Assembly (NCBI RefSeq): GCF_040954835.1
Contig: NC_090711.1
Span: 13,883,001 to 13,947,000, forward strand
Length of the DNA: 64,000 nucleotides
Direction: 5' to 3'
Origin: Lepisosteus oculatus
Taxonomy: Eukaryota; Chordata; Actinopteri; Semionotiformes; Lepisosteidae
Position numbers and translations under genes: made by a program. The notes under the pieces are model-generated. The model was given only the letters and a program-made list of their open reading frames with translations. It was not told where the DNA came from and made no database searches. Shown here in pieces: positions 22,551 through 53,708 of the stretch; position 1 is the first letter of the stretch; each line of letters begins with the position of its first letter.

Positions 22551-25126
22551 CTTTTGACAAAGCATATTCTGTTTGCACACTTTTTAACCATGAACTCTGT
22601 AGCCTCCAAGTCGCTTGTCAAATGTAACAGGACAGGTACCGAAGTATCAGTGAGACGTAAGAAGATAAAGTGGACCACAGGTCTGCAATGCACATTCACC
22701 GGTGACTGTAAACAAGCAGTAAACAAGAGGAATATGGCTATTGTAATGTTTGAAACAAAACTCAAAAGAATTGTACCCCCGTTGGTTTTTTTATTCCCTC
22801 TTAAGTACAAAAATCTCCACTGGCTGAGATCAAGTGTCTCAGCCCCGTGCTGTCTTGTTCCTAGCAGGCTTGAGGTTCGAGGGGGCCGGAGAAGGCCATT
22901 CAGCACATCACACCCACACCTTCGAGCTGCTCGGCACACCTGTCACACATGGCCCACTGTTGCTTAACATCAAGAAAAAAATACATCAACCAGCCTCCCC
23001 AGTCACTGTCCACGGTGACCACATGTGCAATCCATAAGTGAACGTTTAGCGATGACACAGTGTACGACTGCAGCAGAAAAGGTGATGCAAATGCTGACAC
23101 AGGTGAGCAACATGTGTACAAAAGGAATGTATTAATGGCACGAAACAAATCGCTCAGAAAACCTGACTTCAAACCCTAAAACATTATTACATAGGTGTTA
23201 CAAGTTAAACAACAGTGTGACTTGTGAAATGCAAAGTATACTGAAGTACCTCAAAGAGGTCCAAAGTTCTTCACGACGCTTACAATCGTGGTATGAGCAA
23301 ATACATATTTTACCTTGAATCTGCAGTCCGTACTGTCTGGACTCCAAAATACCATGTTGCACTGCAGAATGAAAACTGGCCGATTAACAAAGTTCAGATG
23401 TTTTAGCCCAAAGAAACATCTGGAGTACCTTGGTGCTCACCTGTGATCTCTACAGTACAAAAAGTACAAAAGAAACAAAAACCATTCCAATGGTCATCTC
23501 TCAAGTACACATCTCCTTCTGTACAGCACCAAGGTGTGGACAGGGATTGAATCTGGCAATAAGAGGGGGTGGCATTATAAAACAGCAATAATAGAGGACA
23601 ATTTGGACAGATGGGGTACTTGTCTACCTTGACTCCATCTTGTGCAGAGCTACTAACCCCACACAGCAGAGCTGCAGATGATCCAAACTCTAAACCCACT
23701 CCCACACCATAACGTAGTCAAGTACTCCCTCATCATCTCCAATCTGCAAAAAATAACAGTCCCACAGAAACTTGAACAGCAAAATCATTTCTCTCTTTTT
23801 TGTAGTTTTTGAAACAAAAAAAAATCTTCAGTCTTCAAGCTTGTGTTATTGTAGATTCCCGGTTCTGCAAGAAAAAAAAAAAAAGACATTTCTCAAACTC
23901 ACATATTGCTGAAGTCTTAGTTTGCCCAGGTGCGCTTTCTGCATGCTTGTCCTGTCTACAACACCAGAGTGCACATGAACGTCCGCAGCTCTTTTTCTAA
24001 AAGTAAAGCACTGGCAGAGTGATCTTTGCTCATGCACTCTTGAACCCTTATACACACCAGAGACTGGAAAGCACAAACTGTTGAGAACGCAATCCCACAA
24101 CCTTGCAGGAATTCTCCTCTGGAGCTTTTCAAATTTTTTCAGTGGATTGTGACACTGTTTAAACTCGTCATCTCTACTGTCTCATCCCCAGCTCCTGTAA
24201 AGTTTCACGAGGGTTTTGCTTTATTTCCAAGTTGTCTTGAAAGGCACTACGTAAAATGAAGTCTGAAGAAAGTAGCATCAAAACGTAGTATATTAAAGAG
24301 AGTTTATAGTGTTATTAATACTGAATACAGATTGTGTAGGCAGTGACCTGATACAGTCATGAGTATTTTGTCATAGAAATCTATGAGTTTTGCGTTATGC
24401 CTTAAAATTAAGTTTGTAGGTTTCCAGGTTGTTTATAAACCCTGAGTAGGATCCCTTCGGGTAAAACATTCAGCAATGCAATCTGACAAGTTAATATCAC
24501 GACAACATTGTATGGACAGACAGGAAACACTGGCAGGCAGGCAGGATGGCAGCTGGGTTAGAAACAGTTATAATAACCAAGTTATTTACAGATTGCACAC
24601 AGCCCTGTACATTTATTCACTGTTTCTCAGCTGTAACTGATATTTAATGTAGTTTCAATAACAGCTGGCAAACCTGAGACTAGTACAGTAAACCTAAGAG
24701 TCTATCCTATAAACTGTAAAATTCAGTTTCCATAAAATTCAACCCTTGGACACAAGTGACTAGATCATTTCAGAGCTCATGTTTCTCTAGACCAAGTACG
24801 AGCAGGTTTACCAATTTATAACAGAAAAGACGACAGCATGTGTGTGCATTAGAAATTGTTCACTGGGTCTCTCGGCAGAAGAACAGGAGGAAAGCATGAT
24901 GAAAGGGAAAGGTGGGAGAGCTGAGGATGTGTGAGACTGAGCTGGCAATGAGGTGGTATGAGGCAGATCTGTGCCGTGAGCTATGCTGTTGGTTTGCAGG
25001 AGTTTGGAGGAGCACACAGAGCAAGCCATGCGGAATGCAGAGGACGGGGCGTGATGATGCACCGATGGCAAAGTCAGCCCTTACTTCAGCCTGGAAGACT
25101 GCACTTTGTTATTAGCAATGGCCTTG
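22551..25126 (-). other. rpn2: RPN2 3' UTR and gap between convergent genes
   Basis: Minus-strand AATAAA hexamers at 24612-24617 and 24230-24235 lie about 0.5 and 0.9 kb beyond the RPN2 stop. No coding exon was recognised. ORFs at 22,535-22,967 overlap on opposite strands without family resemblance and are probably chance. Confidence 0.4.
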
Positions 25127-43522
<18,396 letters not shown>

Positions 43523-44130
43523 GTCGCCGAGTGCAGCGTCACCAAAACCCGCAGGACTGCTTCCGGGACTGGCGGACTGTACCACCGACACTGAGGAGGG
43601 GACACAGGGCAAAAGGGTGAAAGAGTGTACCGACAAAAACCCTGTATATAATCGAATAACTATATATAATTATTCAGAATTGAAACTAAAAACACGCTCT
43701 TGTTTTAAGGAAACTGCGAACCTCTCATAGCAAAGAATGTTATAATATGGCTTTTTCGTGTACTCTATTTCTAAAATGGTCTTGACTACGATATTTGTAT
43801 GTGTGTGATTCATTGATAGGACTGCACGCTGTTTTAAGACCCGGAACGAATACAATTAGTTTTTCTGACTTCGATGACATTTTCGACAAAACTGGATTAC
43901 TGAATAAAGATAAAGTGTTGACATTTTGCATTTTCGTTGGAGAGAAGCGGGCAGATCCTATAGAGAAGTGTGTCTGTTTGTGATTGGTCCGCCGCCGCTT
44001 TCAGTCAACTCCCACCAGCTGCACTTCCGCCTTACTGTAGTGCAGTTGAGTGCAATTCTGTTCCCATCCAGCTGCGGGTTCAGTCCATTTCAGCTTTTAA
44101 GGACGAAAATCAAATTGTCAGTGGTTTAAT
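43523..44130 (-). promoter_or_regulatory. rpn2: RPN2 promoter region
   Basis: Sequence upstream of the RPN2 ATG, with CpG-bearing stretches next to the start. A gattggtc element at 43982-43989 (minus-strand CCAAT) is followed by cgccgccgc, typical of a housekeeping promoter. An ATG on the opposite strand at 43521 opens only a 69-codon ORF with no family match. Confidence 0.45.
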
Positions 44131-44457
44131 TTGACCAAATTATCAACTTTTCATAGCTCTGTAGATGCTGCTGCTTCAAAGAGACCTTTAAAATAATAAT
44201 TATAATAATAATAAATGTTTACACTTATATAGCGCTTTTCTGGACACTCCACTCAAAGTTTTTTACAGATAATGGGGTTCCCTCCACCATCACCAGTGTG
44301 CAGCCCCACCTGGATGGTGTGACGGCAGCTATAGTGCACCAGTACGCTCCCCACACACCAGTTCTCAGTGGGGAGGAGAACAGAGTGATGAAGCCAGTTC
44401 AGAGATGGGAATTATAAGAAGGCCAAGTGCGGTGAAGGCTAATGGGAAATTTAGCCT

Positions 44458-45949
44458 TCACCACACTTCAACCTGACTGTTCAACCTGAGCCTGCGCTTG
44501 GAGAGAGTCCTGGTGCTCTGGAAGACATCATGCCTGGTCCCGGTACCAAAGAAAGGGCGCCCCTCTGTCCTCAACGACTACAGACCAGTTGCACTGACTT
44601 CTCACGTCATGAAGACACTGGAGAGGCTGGTCTTATCCCACCTGAGACCCCTGGTCAGCTCATCACTGGACACCCTACAGTTCGCCTACCAGCCCAGTGT
44701 TGGTGTGGAGGGTGCGACTTCTCCAGTGCCTTGAATACCATCCAGCCCTTACTTCTAAGGAGGAAGCTGGAGGATATGCAAGTCGATGCCTCCATGACCT
44801 CGTGGATCACTGACTACCTGACAGGCAGACCACAGTCTGTGAGACTTCAGAACTGTGTGTCTGAACAGGTAGTGAGTAACACAGGGGCACCTCAAGGGAC
44901 AGTTCTTTCTCCATTCCTCTTCACCCTCTATACTTCGGACTTTAAGTACAACTCAAAGTCATGCCACCTGCAGAAGTTCTCAGATGACTCTGCAATTGTG
45001 GGATGTATCAAGGGTGAGCAGGAGGAGGAGTACAGAGGACTGGTCAGCAGCTTTGTGGAGTGGTGTGGGGTGAACCTCTTGGAACTGAATGTAACAAAGA
45101 CAAAGGAACTGGTGGTAGATTTCAGGAGGAAAAAGGTCAAACCTACTCCTGTCTACATCCATGGGAGTGGCGTGGAGATGGTGGACTCGTACAAGTACCT
45201 GGGAGTGCACATCGACAATAGACTGGAATGGTCTAAGAACATCGAGGCCATCTATAAGAAGGGACAGAGCCGACTTTACTTCTTGAGGAGGCTCAGGTCC
45301 TTCAATGTATGTAGTAAGATGCTACATATGTTCTATGAGTCGGTGGTAGCGAGCGCCATTTTCTACGCAGTGGTATACTGGGGCCCTGGGATTAGAGCAG
45401 TGGATTCTAAAAGGCTGAACAAGCTCATCAGGAGAGCCAGCTCTGTCATTGGGTCTGACCTGGACCCCTTGGAGGTAGTGGCTGAGAGGAGAATGGTGTC
45501 CAAACTAGAGGCCATCATGGACAACATCTCCCATCCCCTATATGACAGGCTTGTAGAAATGAAGAACACGTTCAGCAATAGACTGATTCATCCACTGTGC
45601 AACAGGGAGCGCTACAGGAGGTCATTCTTGCCTTCTGCCATAAGACTGTACAACGCATCCACCTAGCGTCTGGGCAGGGGCAACATTGACAGTGACCTGT
45701 TTCTGGACTGAACGCATCTACACATCTACTGCCACATCTGTTCTCTTTCTTTTCTTTTCCCATTTACAACCGTTTTTTGTGCAATATATGCCAGGGACCC
45801 GTGCAATACATTTATATTTATATCTATATTTAGATCTATATTTATTTTCATATGTGTGGTACGACACTGTGGCTGTGTTGTCTGTGTAAAGCTGCTGTTG
45901 CACTGCAATTTCCCTCACGGGATCAATAAAGTATATATCTATCTATCTA
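44458..45949 (+). mobile_element. 5'-truncated non-LTR retrotransposon (Rex1-like LINE)
   Basis: Contains the reverse-transcriptase region and 3' tail of a jockey-superfamily LINE. The 3' end reads cacgggatcaataaagtata then (TATC)n, as in fish Rex1-type elements. The junctions keep atttagcc on the left and atttggcc on the right, a probable 8-bp target duplication from the SINE. The endonuclease domain and 5' half are absent, as in most LINE copies. Confidence 0.8.
44498..45666 (+). pseudogene. Broken LINE reverse transcriptase
   Basis: The N-terminal part (VPVPKKGRPSVLNDYRPVAL, up to FAYQPSVGVE) is in one frame to about 44,715. The rest (DFSSALNTIQPLL, GAPQGTVLSPFLFTLY, the catalytic FSDDSAIV, LNVTKTKELVVDFRRKK, YLGVHIDNRLEW) is in another frame to the stop at 45664-45666. 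At the switch, residues normally found between the two blocks are missing, so a deletion shifted the frame. The element cannot move by itself. The 378-codon ORF starting at 44,530 is out of frame in its first ~60 codons. Confidence 0.8.
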
Positions 45950-46302
45950 TTTGGCCAGAACGCCAGGGTTACACCCCTACTCTTTTCAAGAAACACCCTG
46001 GGATTTTTTAATGACTACAAAGAGTTAGGACTTCGGTTTTACGTCTCATGCGAAGGACGGTGCCTTTTTACAGTATAGTGTCCCCGTCACCATACTCGGT
46101 CATTAGGACCCACACAGACCACAGGGTGAGCGCCCCCTGCTGGCCCCACTAACACCACTTCCAGGTCTCCCATTCAGGTACTGACCAGACCACAGTCACA
46201 GCTGCTTAGCTCCAGCTGGCTGCAAGTTGTGAGTTGCAGGGTGACAAAAAACCTACACCCACACTGGCCCTCCGGGACTGGGGACCAAACTTTAATACCA
46301 GT

Positions 46303-46963
46303 TAGATAGATACATTATTGATCCCGTGAGGGAAATTGCAGTGCAACAGCAGCTTTACACAGACAACACAGCCACAGTGTAACGAATGATACAATAATAA
46401 TAATAGTACAATACATACAATACAATCAGTACAGTGAGGGGAGGACTACAAGAGTTACTCACAGTCCGGACACACAAAGAACAAACTAGAACAGAACAGT
46501 ACACAGAAAAATCGTATCACACATATGAATATAAATATAGATATAAATATAAATATAAACGTATTGCACAGGTCCCTGGCATATATTGCACAAAAAACGG
46601 TTGTAAACGGGAAAAGAAAAGAAGAGAACAGATGTAGCAGTAGATGTGTAGATGCGTTCAGTCCAGAAACAGGTCACTGTCAATGTTGCCTCTGCCCAGA
46701 TGCAAGGTGGATGTGTTGTACAGTCTTATGGCAGAAGGCAAGAATGACCTCCTGTAGCGCTCCCTGTTGCACCGTGGATGAATCAGTCTATTGCTGAACG
46801 TGTTCTTCATTTCTACAAGCCTGTCATAGAGGGGATGGAAGATGTTGTCCATGATGGCCTCTAGTTTGGACACCATTCTCCTCTCAACCACTACCTCCAA
46901 GGGGTCCAGGTCAGACCCAATGACAGAGCTTGCTCTCCTGATGAGCTTGTTCAGCTTGTTCAG
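46303..46963 (-). mobile_element. Second, inverted Rex1-like LINE copy (3' end only)
   Basis: The low end is agatagatacattattgatc, the complement of the LINE tail. The minus-strand frame 46,658-46,900 encodes the LINE C-terminus (MVSKLEAIMDN, MKNTFSNRLIHP, RSFLPSAIRLYN). It is a tail-to-tail relative of the copy ending at 45,949. A segment of about 125 bp at 46,378-46,505 is absent from the other copy. Confidence 0.8.
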
Positions 46964-49900
46964 TTACAGATACAATTTGAGGTGTATAGTACCATACATT
47001 CCATTCTGAAAAACACTTATTAAAACATTGTCCCTGCATATAATGTGACATGAAAACCCTGAACTGATTTCCATGCTGCTGACATAAGATAATAAGGGGA
47101 GGATCTTACATGGAATAAGGAGTTTTTCTAGATTAATTTTCTTCTGACCTTTATTTCTGTCTTCAAGCACCAAGAGGTTAATAGAGGGTCTCTTCTAAAG
47201 ACTCCTTATTAAAAATGTAACTTATGGTTCTTAAATCACCTCAATCTTTTAATTGCTACAATCTGTACACATGACGATAAAGCTCATGCTGCTTGCTTCC
47301 ATTCCCAAAAGATGTCTCCACACTTTTCAAGTTCATCCACATCTCCTGCTTGGCTTGAGAGAGAGCTAAGGTGGAGGCTTCCACATGGTGGAACTTTGCC
47401 AGCAGCCGTATCACCCTGCAGCTCACAGCCGGCAGCCCCACTGGAGCTCAGCAGTGTGAGCCTGGTCAGTACCTGGATGGGAGACTCCTGGGAAAAACTA
47501 AGGTTGCTGCTGGAAGAGGTGTTAGTGGGGCCAGCAGGGAGCGCTCACCCTGTGGTCTGTGTGGGTCCTAATGCCCCAGTATAGTGACAGGGACACTATA
47601 CTGTAAAAAGGCGCCGTCCTTTGAATGAGACATAAAACTGAGGTCCTGACTCTCTGTGGTCATTAAAAATCCCAGGGCATTTCTCAAAAAGAGTAGGGGT
47701 GTAACCCCGGCGTCCTGGCCAAATTTCCCATTTGCCCTTACCAATCATGACCTCCTAATAATCCCTATCTCTGAACTGGCTTCATTACCACTGATAGCTG
47801 GTGTGTGGTGACAGTTCTGGTGCACTATGGGTGCTATTGCATCATCCAGGTGGGGCTGCACACTGGTGGTGGTGGTGGAGGGGTGTCCCTATTACCTGTA
47901 AAGCATTTTGAGTAGCACCAATTGCACCACTTCAGAGCAGACAGCAACAGCACATCAATTAAGCTACTGATAACTCCACCTGCGCGTTCACACAGAAGAG
48001 ACAATTCAGTTGCAGGGTTGGTAGACTTTTAGTGCTGGAGCCTTATGATGCTCAGGTCCCATTCAAGCAAGACAGGCCATTCAGTGGAAAGAATCTCCTG
48101 GTACTGGAGAAGACCTTCCAGCTGTATTCAGGAAGGAAAGATTTGGTAAATTAAGCCCATTCTAAAGTCAGGTGTCTTGAAGTGCTTGTAACAGTTTAGG
48201 CAAGAATTAGTTCTGTAGTTTTTACAATCTAAAAATTGGTTCTTACTATTTTTATAGTTTTAAGTTATTTAAGAAGGTTTGCATTTTCAGAACAAATTGA
48301 TCCAGGTGTTAAATACACCTTGAATTTTCTCTTTGCTTTACACTTAGTATATTGAAACCAAAGTAATTTCCTCTTCATAAGCTTAATCATTCTGCCTTAA
48401 TAATCAGTGCTACATCTAAATAACTTCACTGCTTACAATTAAGTAGTCATTTAAAACTCACTTTAATATGCAATGCAAGTATGTCTGAAGCTTCTTATCC
48501 AATTTACTTCACTCACATTTTTCTGACCTGTCCTAAGGTTAGGTTTCTGAAATTAAGTACCTAAAATACTAGTAATTTCCCATTTTCCATTTCATTTATC
48601 CCCCCAAGATGTCTAATCGGTGACTTTTCTAATTGTAAAAGAATTTTCGCTTAAAATAATTTAACTGCTTTTTAGTTGTAGCCAAAATATGATCTTGGTA
48701 AATTGGAAAGATTAACTCTTTGTTTGCCCGTTGGAATTTATGCACTTAGAGTAGCTCCAAAGACCAAATGGTAGATGAACCGGATTTTCAGAACCTATGG
48801 AATAGTGCAGCTAATTATGCATCAGATGTGACAAGTTCCAAATAGAGCTGATATTGTAATATTATACAATTTGTAACTGTAGGCAACTTAACTATATAGA
48901 ATTAGCTAAGAATTAGATTTATCTGTATATTTCAATACATTTCATTACATATCAATGAAAAGGTCTCTACACTATTAAAGCTCATGGGCCTAAAATCTAA
49001 TCAAGAATTATTTTTCATGAGGTCAACATTATAAAATGTTCCCCTTTTATTCAATTCCAATTTCTGTCAAGATTTTAATGGAGGGAGTGTCAGCCATACC
49101 CAGTACAATCGCTGTTCGTAGTGTGAAGCCAAACGTAACTCAGATCTGCCAGTCACATGATTTTTGAAAAAAGTAGCTGCATTATCCATTATAAAGTCAT
49201 GTGATTTAGCTCATCCAAGATTTATGCATAAACCACTTAACATGTTGACATCTTTTTCCAGACACTTTTCCAGAATCCAGACACTTGTGCGTTTGTGATC
49301 TTACCTCCAGAAGGCAACTCCCTTTCAGGGACACCAGGAGGGTCTTGGGGTCTTGACTAGTTCACTGAAGAGGGGAACTGCTTTTGGTTTCCCCTTTGTC
49401 ACTCTTGGGAGACTTGATATACAGCCCCATTTAGTGGGGTGGGACCCTTGGACACCCAAACAGTGCACTTGAGGGTGCAGGCAGCTTCCAAATTTTCTCA
49501 CAGATAGACTTTTCAATCTAGTTCTTCCACAAAACATGCCTGTTCATGCCCTTTCGTAGCAACATCTATTAATTCAACCCATGTGAGAACGTGATTTTCA
49601 ACCCCTTCACCAGTAATTAAATTCATTAACAAAATAACACCCAGTGAGCCTCTTTATTAGAACTGAAAGCCCTTTAGTAAGTCATCTGTTATTGTAGTCT
49701 CTTCTTGGGCCAGCCTGCCACAATCCCCTGTTGTGAGTATTGACTGCTGATTATCGTGATGAGCAGTGACTGTTAAATGAGTTTCCATATCAACACCTTT
49801 CCTGTCTTTTTTCTTGTATTGGAAATTTTGCAATTACAGATCTGTCCGCAAATCGTGGCTCAATCATTTTTGGCATCTTCCTTTCAAGTTTATGTTTGAC

Positions 49901-51350
49901 CTTTATCCCACTCAGAAAAGTAACCTGTTGTGTCAGGATATATCTATAGCCATCTGACACTGGGAAGAGCTTTCTCTAAATCAATGCCAAGTAATTCCTA
50001 GATGCATGTTGGATTCAAAGAAAAAAACAATGACCGCATTTAACTTTTCTTCTATTGGCTCCAGATCTACAGTTCTTCTAAAAATCTTGAAGATGCACTA
50101 ACGTAATACAGATGTCTACTATAAGTTGTATAACTTAAAGATAGGAAGCTTAGCAACTCTGTCACATTCACATACCCAGGAAACAGAAAAAAAAGACTTA
50201 CACATTAACTGGACATTACTTTAAGAATAGCAACTGAAAAGAAAATGAAGTTAATGTTATAGACAAGGTTAAAATAAGACGTAATTTGGTTCAGAATGTT
50301 TTAGACGGATGTTCTTGTTTAGAAGGAAATGTAAGGACGGTGCCACTTTTAGCACTTTCTAAACATTATTTTTGATCATTTAAATCTTGTGTTCCCTTTC
50401 TTTTTTGTCCAGTTTTCTATTTGGACAGTTCAGTTCATCTGCCTCTTGTAACGAACAGTTCTTTCCGGACCCTATGCGGACGACACAATCCGAAGAAGTG
50501 GGAAACACTGGGAAAACGTCATGCAGGAATACGGGGCTGAAAACAGGGGGGCGTGTCCAAAGTGCACTGGTGCACGGGGGAGGTGTGGCCAAGGCAAACA
50601 ATCCAAAAGAGTAATCCATAGAGGGAATCCAAAAACACAAGAGTAAGTCCATAGCCAGGTGATCCATCCAAACAAAGAATTAAAAACACGAACCGGGACG
50701 GAACAGGCGGACTAGGAACAGGAAAAGAGGTTAAAACCTTAACAGGACCAGGCGCTTCCAGGTCCCGGACTCACACGGTGCGGAAACCAGATGCAGAGCC
50801 AGGATGAGCGTCAGCGCCTGGCTTTTAAAGTTGGGCTGGGAAAAGGGATCAGGTGCACAGAATAAGTCTCAAGTGAAAGGGCTGGAGCACCCTTAAGGAG
50901 GGGGGGACTATAATCATGACACCTCTGGTGTTTGTGATGCTTTATGTTTCTAACCTCAGATTTATGCTGCAGATTTCCAAGTCAGTTGACATGTCCTCCA
51001 GATGTTACCTGCTGGGGGACACATTTCTTGTTTTCAGAGTTTCTCTGTGATCACCCTTACCCTCATCCTTTGCCTGCCTTGGGAGTTCTCCACCTACATC
51101 AACAGGAAAATGTACTCAGAAATGCTTTCCGAGCTCTCTTTTCCCCTACATCCTTTCATAAAGATCTTCCTCTCATGATTGGCAGTCGCTGCCTTACCTT
51201 CTGAGTGAGGCCAATGAAAACTTGTAGGGCTTCCACAATAAGTTGCAGTCATCAGAGTACAGTACAGCAGGTGGATATTATTGCACTCAAGCAAGAACTC
51301 ACGTCAGATTGATTCTGGAGAACTAGTCAGATACTCAAGATTCTTGGAGT
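46964..51350. other. Gene-poor intergenic stretch
   Basis: Apart from the SINE at 47.4-47.9 kb, I see only AT-rich sequence without exons, RNA genes or long frames. The ORFs at 49,325-49,537 and 50,380-50,675 are short and isolated. Confidence 0.5.
47403..47915 (+). mobile_element. 5S-derived SINE, near full length (copy 11)
   Basis: Head with tatcaccctgcagctcacag, ggagctcagcagtg and tggatgggagac; full body; tail to acctgtaaagcattttgagt, where it stops before the usual gcgctatataag. It is intergenic. Confidence 0.8.
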
Positions 51351-51360
51351 CTTATTTCAA

Positions 51361-51654
51361 GTGATTCTTCGTTTAGCTTTCTTGCACTGGCTCCTTGTGA
51401 ATTTCAAAATGAAATTCAAAATACTCTTGCTTGCCTTTAAGAGCCTGGATGGTTTAGCGCCTAGCTGCATCAGTAACCTGGTGCTGTATCTCTCTACACA
51501 CCTGCACTTTGTTTGCACTCTTTGGAACCTGGGCCTTTGTCAGTTCCCAGAACTGAATTCGGAATCTTTTGCACTTTTACTTCGCGGCTGTGGAAAGATC
51601 TCCGAGTCTATACCAAACCTTTTAGTCGGAACTTTCAAGTCTAATTCAGTCTAA
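51361..51654 (+). mobile_element. L2/jockey-type LINE reverse-transcriptase C-terminal relic
   Basis: The frame encodes LAFLHWLLVNFKMKFKILLL then AFKSLDGLAPSCISNLV and ends GTFKSNSV. This is the conserved C-terminal pattern (LHWLPV...FKILLL..FKALNGLAP...) of L2/CR1-like LINE polymerases. The frame stays open for 97 codons, but the N-terminal and catalytic parts are missing and the last portion is diverged. Confidence 0.65.
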
Positions 51655-52013
51655 TGCTTTCTATTAGTTTGTGTACATACGTGTGGCGAAAATGTTTTGT
51701 CTTATGAAATAATGAAATGTCCTAGACTCTGAGGTCTAAAGAGCATAACTGCTTAGACAGTTAGACTTAGACTTCATATACCCATCTTTACTCCACCCAG
51801 CAAATCCACAACACTGATCGCTGTTTGTCATCTGGAAGCTTCATGTTTCCTATGGATACACTTAATATCTTAAATTTCTTTACAACACTCCTAATGTGTA
51901 GCACAATATCTCTCTCTCAACCATTACAACAGTAGTCCTTGGTTTTAGAGGTATTAAGTTGAAAGAAGGAGCTGTTACACCATTCAACAATATAATCCAC
52001 TACATGACCAGTA

Positions 52014-52289
52014 GTGGGTGGAGCAGTGGTACTGTGGTTAAGGGTCTGTGGCTGGAAGGTTGCTGGTTCAAATCCCCTGGTTGGTAGAGGAATCCTACTC
52101 TGTTGGGCCCCTGAGCAAGGCCCTTAACCCAAACTGCTCCAGGGATGCCATATAAATGGCTGACCCTGTGCTCTAACCCCAAGCTTCTCTCTCCCTGCCT
52201 GTGTGCCTCATGGAGAGCAAGCTGGGGTTTGTGAAAAGACAAATTCCTAATGCAAGAAATTGTATATGGCCAATAAAGTGATCTTATCT
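52014..52289 (+). mobile_element. tRNA-derived SINE, near full length
   Basis: gggtggagcagtggtactgt, B box ggttgctggttcaaatccc, gggcccctgagcaaggccctt, tgcctcatggagagcaagct, and tail attcctaatgcaagaaatt to ccaataaagtgatctt. Of the four copies this has the best-kept B box. Confidence 0.8.
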
Positions 52290-52924
52290 TACCAGTGTCT
52301 AAGTCTTGAAGAAGACAGAATGTATAGGAAGGTGGATAGTTCACATTCCTGTGGAGATACAGTGGAAGAACAAAGTTGCTCTGATATAAAACACTTTACC
52401 TTAAAATTTAAGTTTTACCGCATTTTATCTTTAACATCATAGAGGGATTCAGAGCACAGTTCTCTGTCTGCACGATATGTGCTTAGAGAAACCTACCTGC
52501 AGGGTGAAATTGCCCTCTGTTCTCAGCGTCTAAAACATTGCATGGACAAGAAGTCTTTTCAGAGTCACACTCTGCTAGTGTGAAGAATTGCCCAATGCAT
52601 GAGGAGGCTCTGAACTTGGACAAGTCTCTATCTGACACTCCTGTACTGTTGAAGGGAACCAAGACTCACAATGTCAGGAGCTTCAGAGCACGTGGTGTCC
52701 CAACTGAAAGAACTCCCAGCCAGGCTGCTGCTCACAGAGGTCTTCTTACAGTGGGGAGAAGGATCTGACTGAACTGCCTGGGACACCACTGAATGAAACT
52801 GAAGCCTGACAGTGTGAAGAACACAGTTTTAGACTATAATGGGAAGATCACAGAGAGAGTTTCTGCAACCAAAATGGATCCTTTTTCAGGAGCTGTTTTT
52901 CCTCTCTCCATCACACCTAAAAAC

Positions 52925-53035
52925 GCACACCTGAAGAAGGCTCCACAGCCAAACCTTTGTGCCTCTTTTCTTTCAGCATGCAATACATCTTTACTTGTTC
53001 CTTTGCAGCCTACGCATGCTGACGCAGCTCCCTTC
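52925..53035 (+). repeat. Single arm of the snap-back repeat family
   Basis: cacacctgaagaaggctcca, ttctttcagcatgcaatac, cttgttcctttgcagcctac, gcatgctgacgcagctccc: the non-inverted form of the hairpin element at 19.5 kb. Confidence 0.65.
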
Positions 53036-53479
53036 TTGAACGTCTTCAAATCTACAGTATTCTGTTCCAGGATGGAGGTTGTTTGCATGATTCTTAAATG
53101 TAAGTTTGTCATACGTTTTACAGATATTTTCAAATGTTATTTCAATATTCAAATTATTAAATTATATATATAAAACTAGAATACAAGGAGACGATTTAAA
53201 AGCTGATGAACAGTCAGCATGTTCATGTAGTTTATCTACCAGCAGAGGGCAGTGATTGGAAGAAGACTAAAAATCGTTTCATTCTGCAGCACTCCAGAAA
53301 TCAAGGACTGCAAATTGTACAATTCATTAGACTAAAGACATGTCTACAGCCTTTGTATAGGAGCAAACTCTCTTCTTAATGACATGCTTTTAATAATTTA
53401 GCTAAATCAATACAAGGCTAATTCCATTTTTTTAAAAAAAGATCAATCCATGTAGCCTGGTTTATATTTGTCAGTATTT

Positions 53480-53708
53480 CATCACATTACTTTCAATAGC
53501 CACTTATCCGATTCAGGGTCTTGTAACTCAGACCCTATCCAGGGAGCCAATTAAGCCACCAGCATGACTTTGGACTGTGTAGGAAGACCGAACACCCAGA
53601 GGAAACCATTATAAACACAGGGAGAACATGCAAATTTCACACAGGTAGCAGAACTGCAGAAATCAAACCTGATGTCCAAGGCAGCAATGCTAACAACTGC
53701 AGAAATGT
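53480..53708 (-). mobile_element. V-SINE-like relic
   Basis: Reverse complement of the V-SINE central and 5' parts: agggagccaattaagccacc, acccagaggaaaccattata, acagggagaacatgcaaatt, ggcagcaatgctaacaac. It is degenerate and intergenic. Confidence 0.55.

Larger units (their letters stand above)
44190..46246 (-). mobile_element. 5S-derived SINE split by a LINE insertion (copy 10)
   Basis: The SINE's 3' part lies at 44190-44457: (ATT)n complement, acacttatatagcgctttt, down to aatgggaaattt. It resumes at about 45950-46246 (ggccagaacgccagggttac through gtctcccattcaggtactg, cttagctcc, gttgtgagttgcagggtgac). The two parts together make one reverse-oriented SINE interrupted by about 1.5 kb. Confidence 0.85.

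Noticed and set aside
22535-22967. Opposed ORFs of 134 and 137 codons
   Set aside because: They overlap on opposite strands just past the GHRH polyadenylation signals, with no family resemblance or splice pattern.
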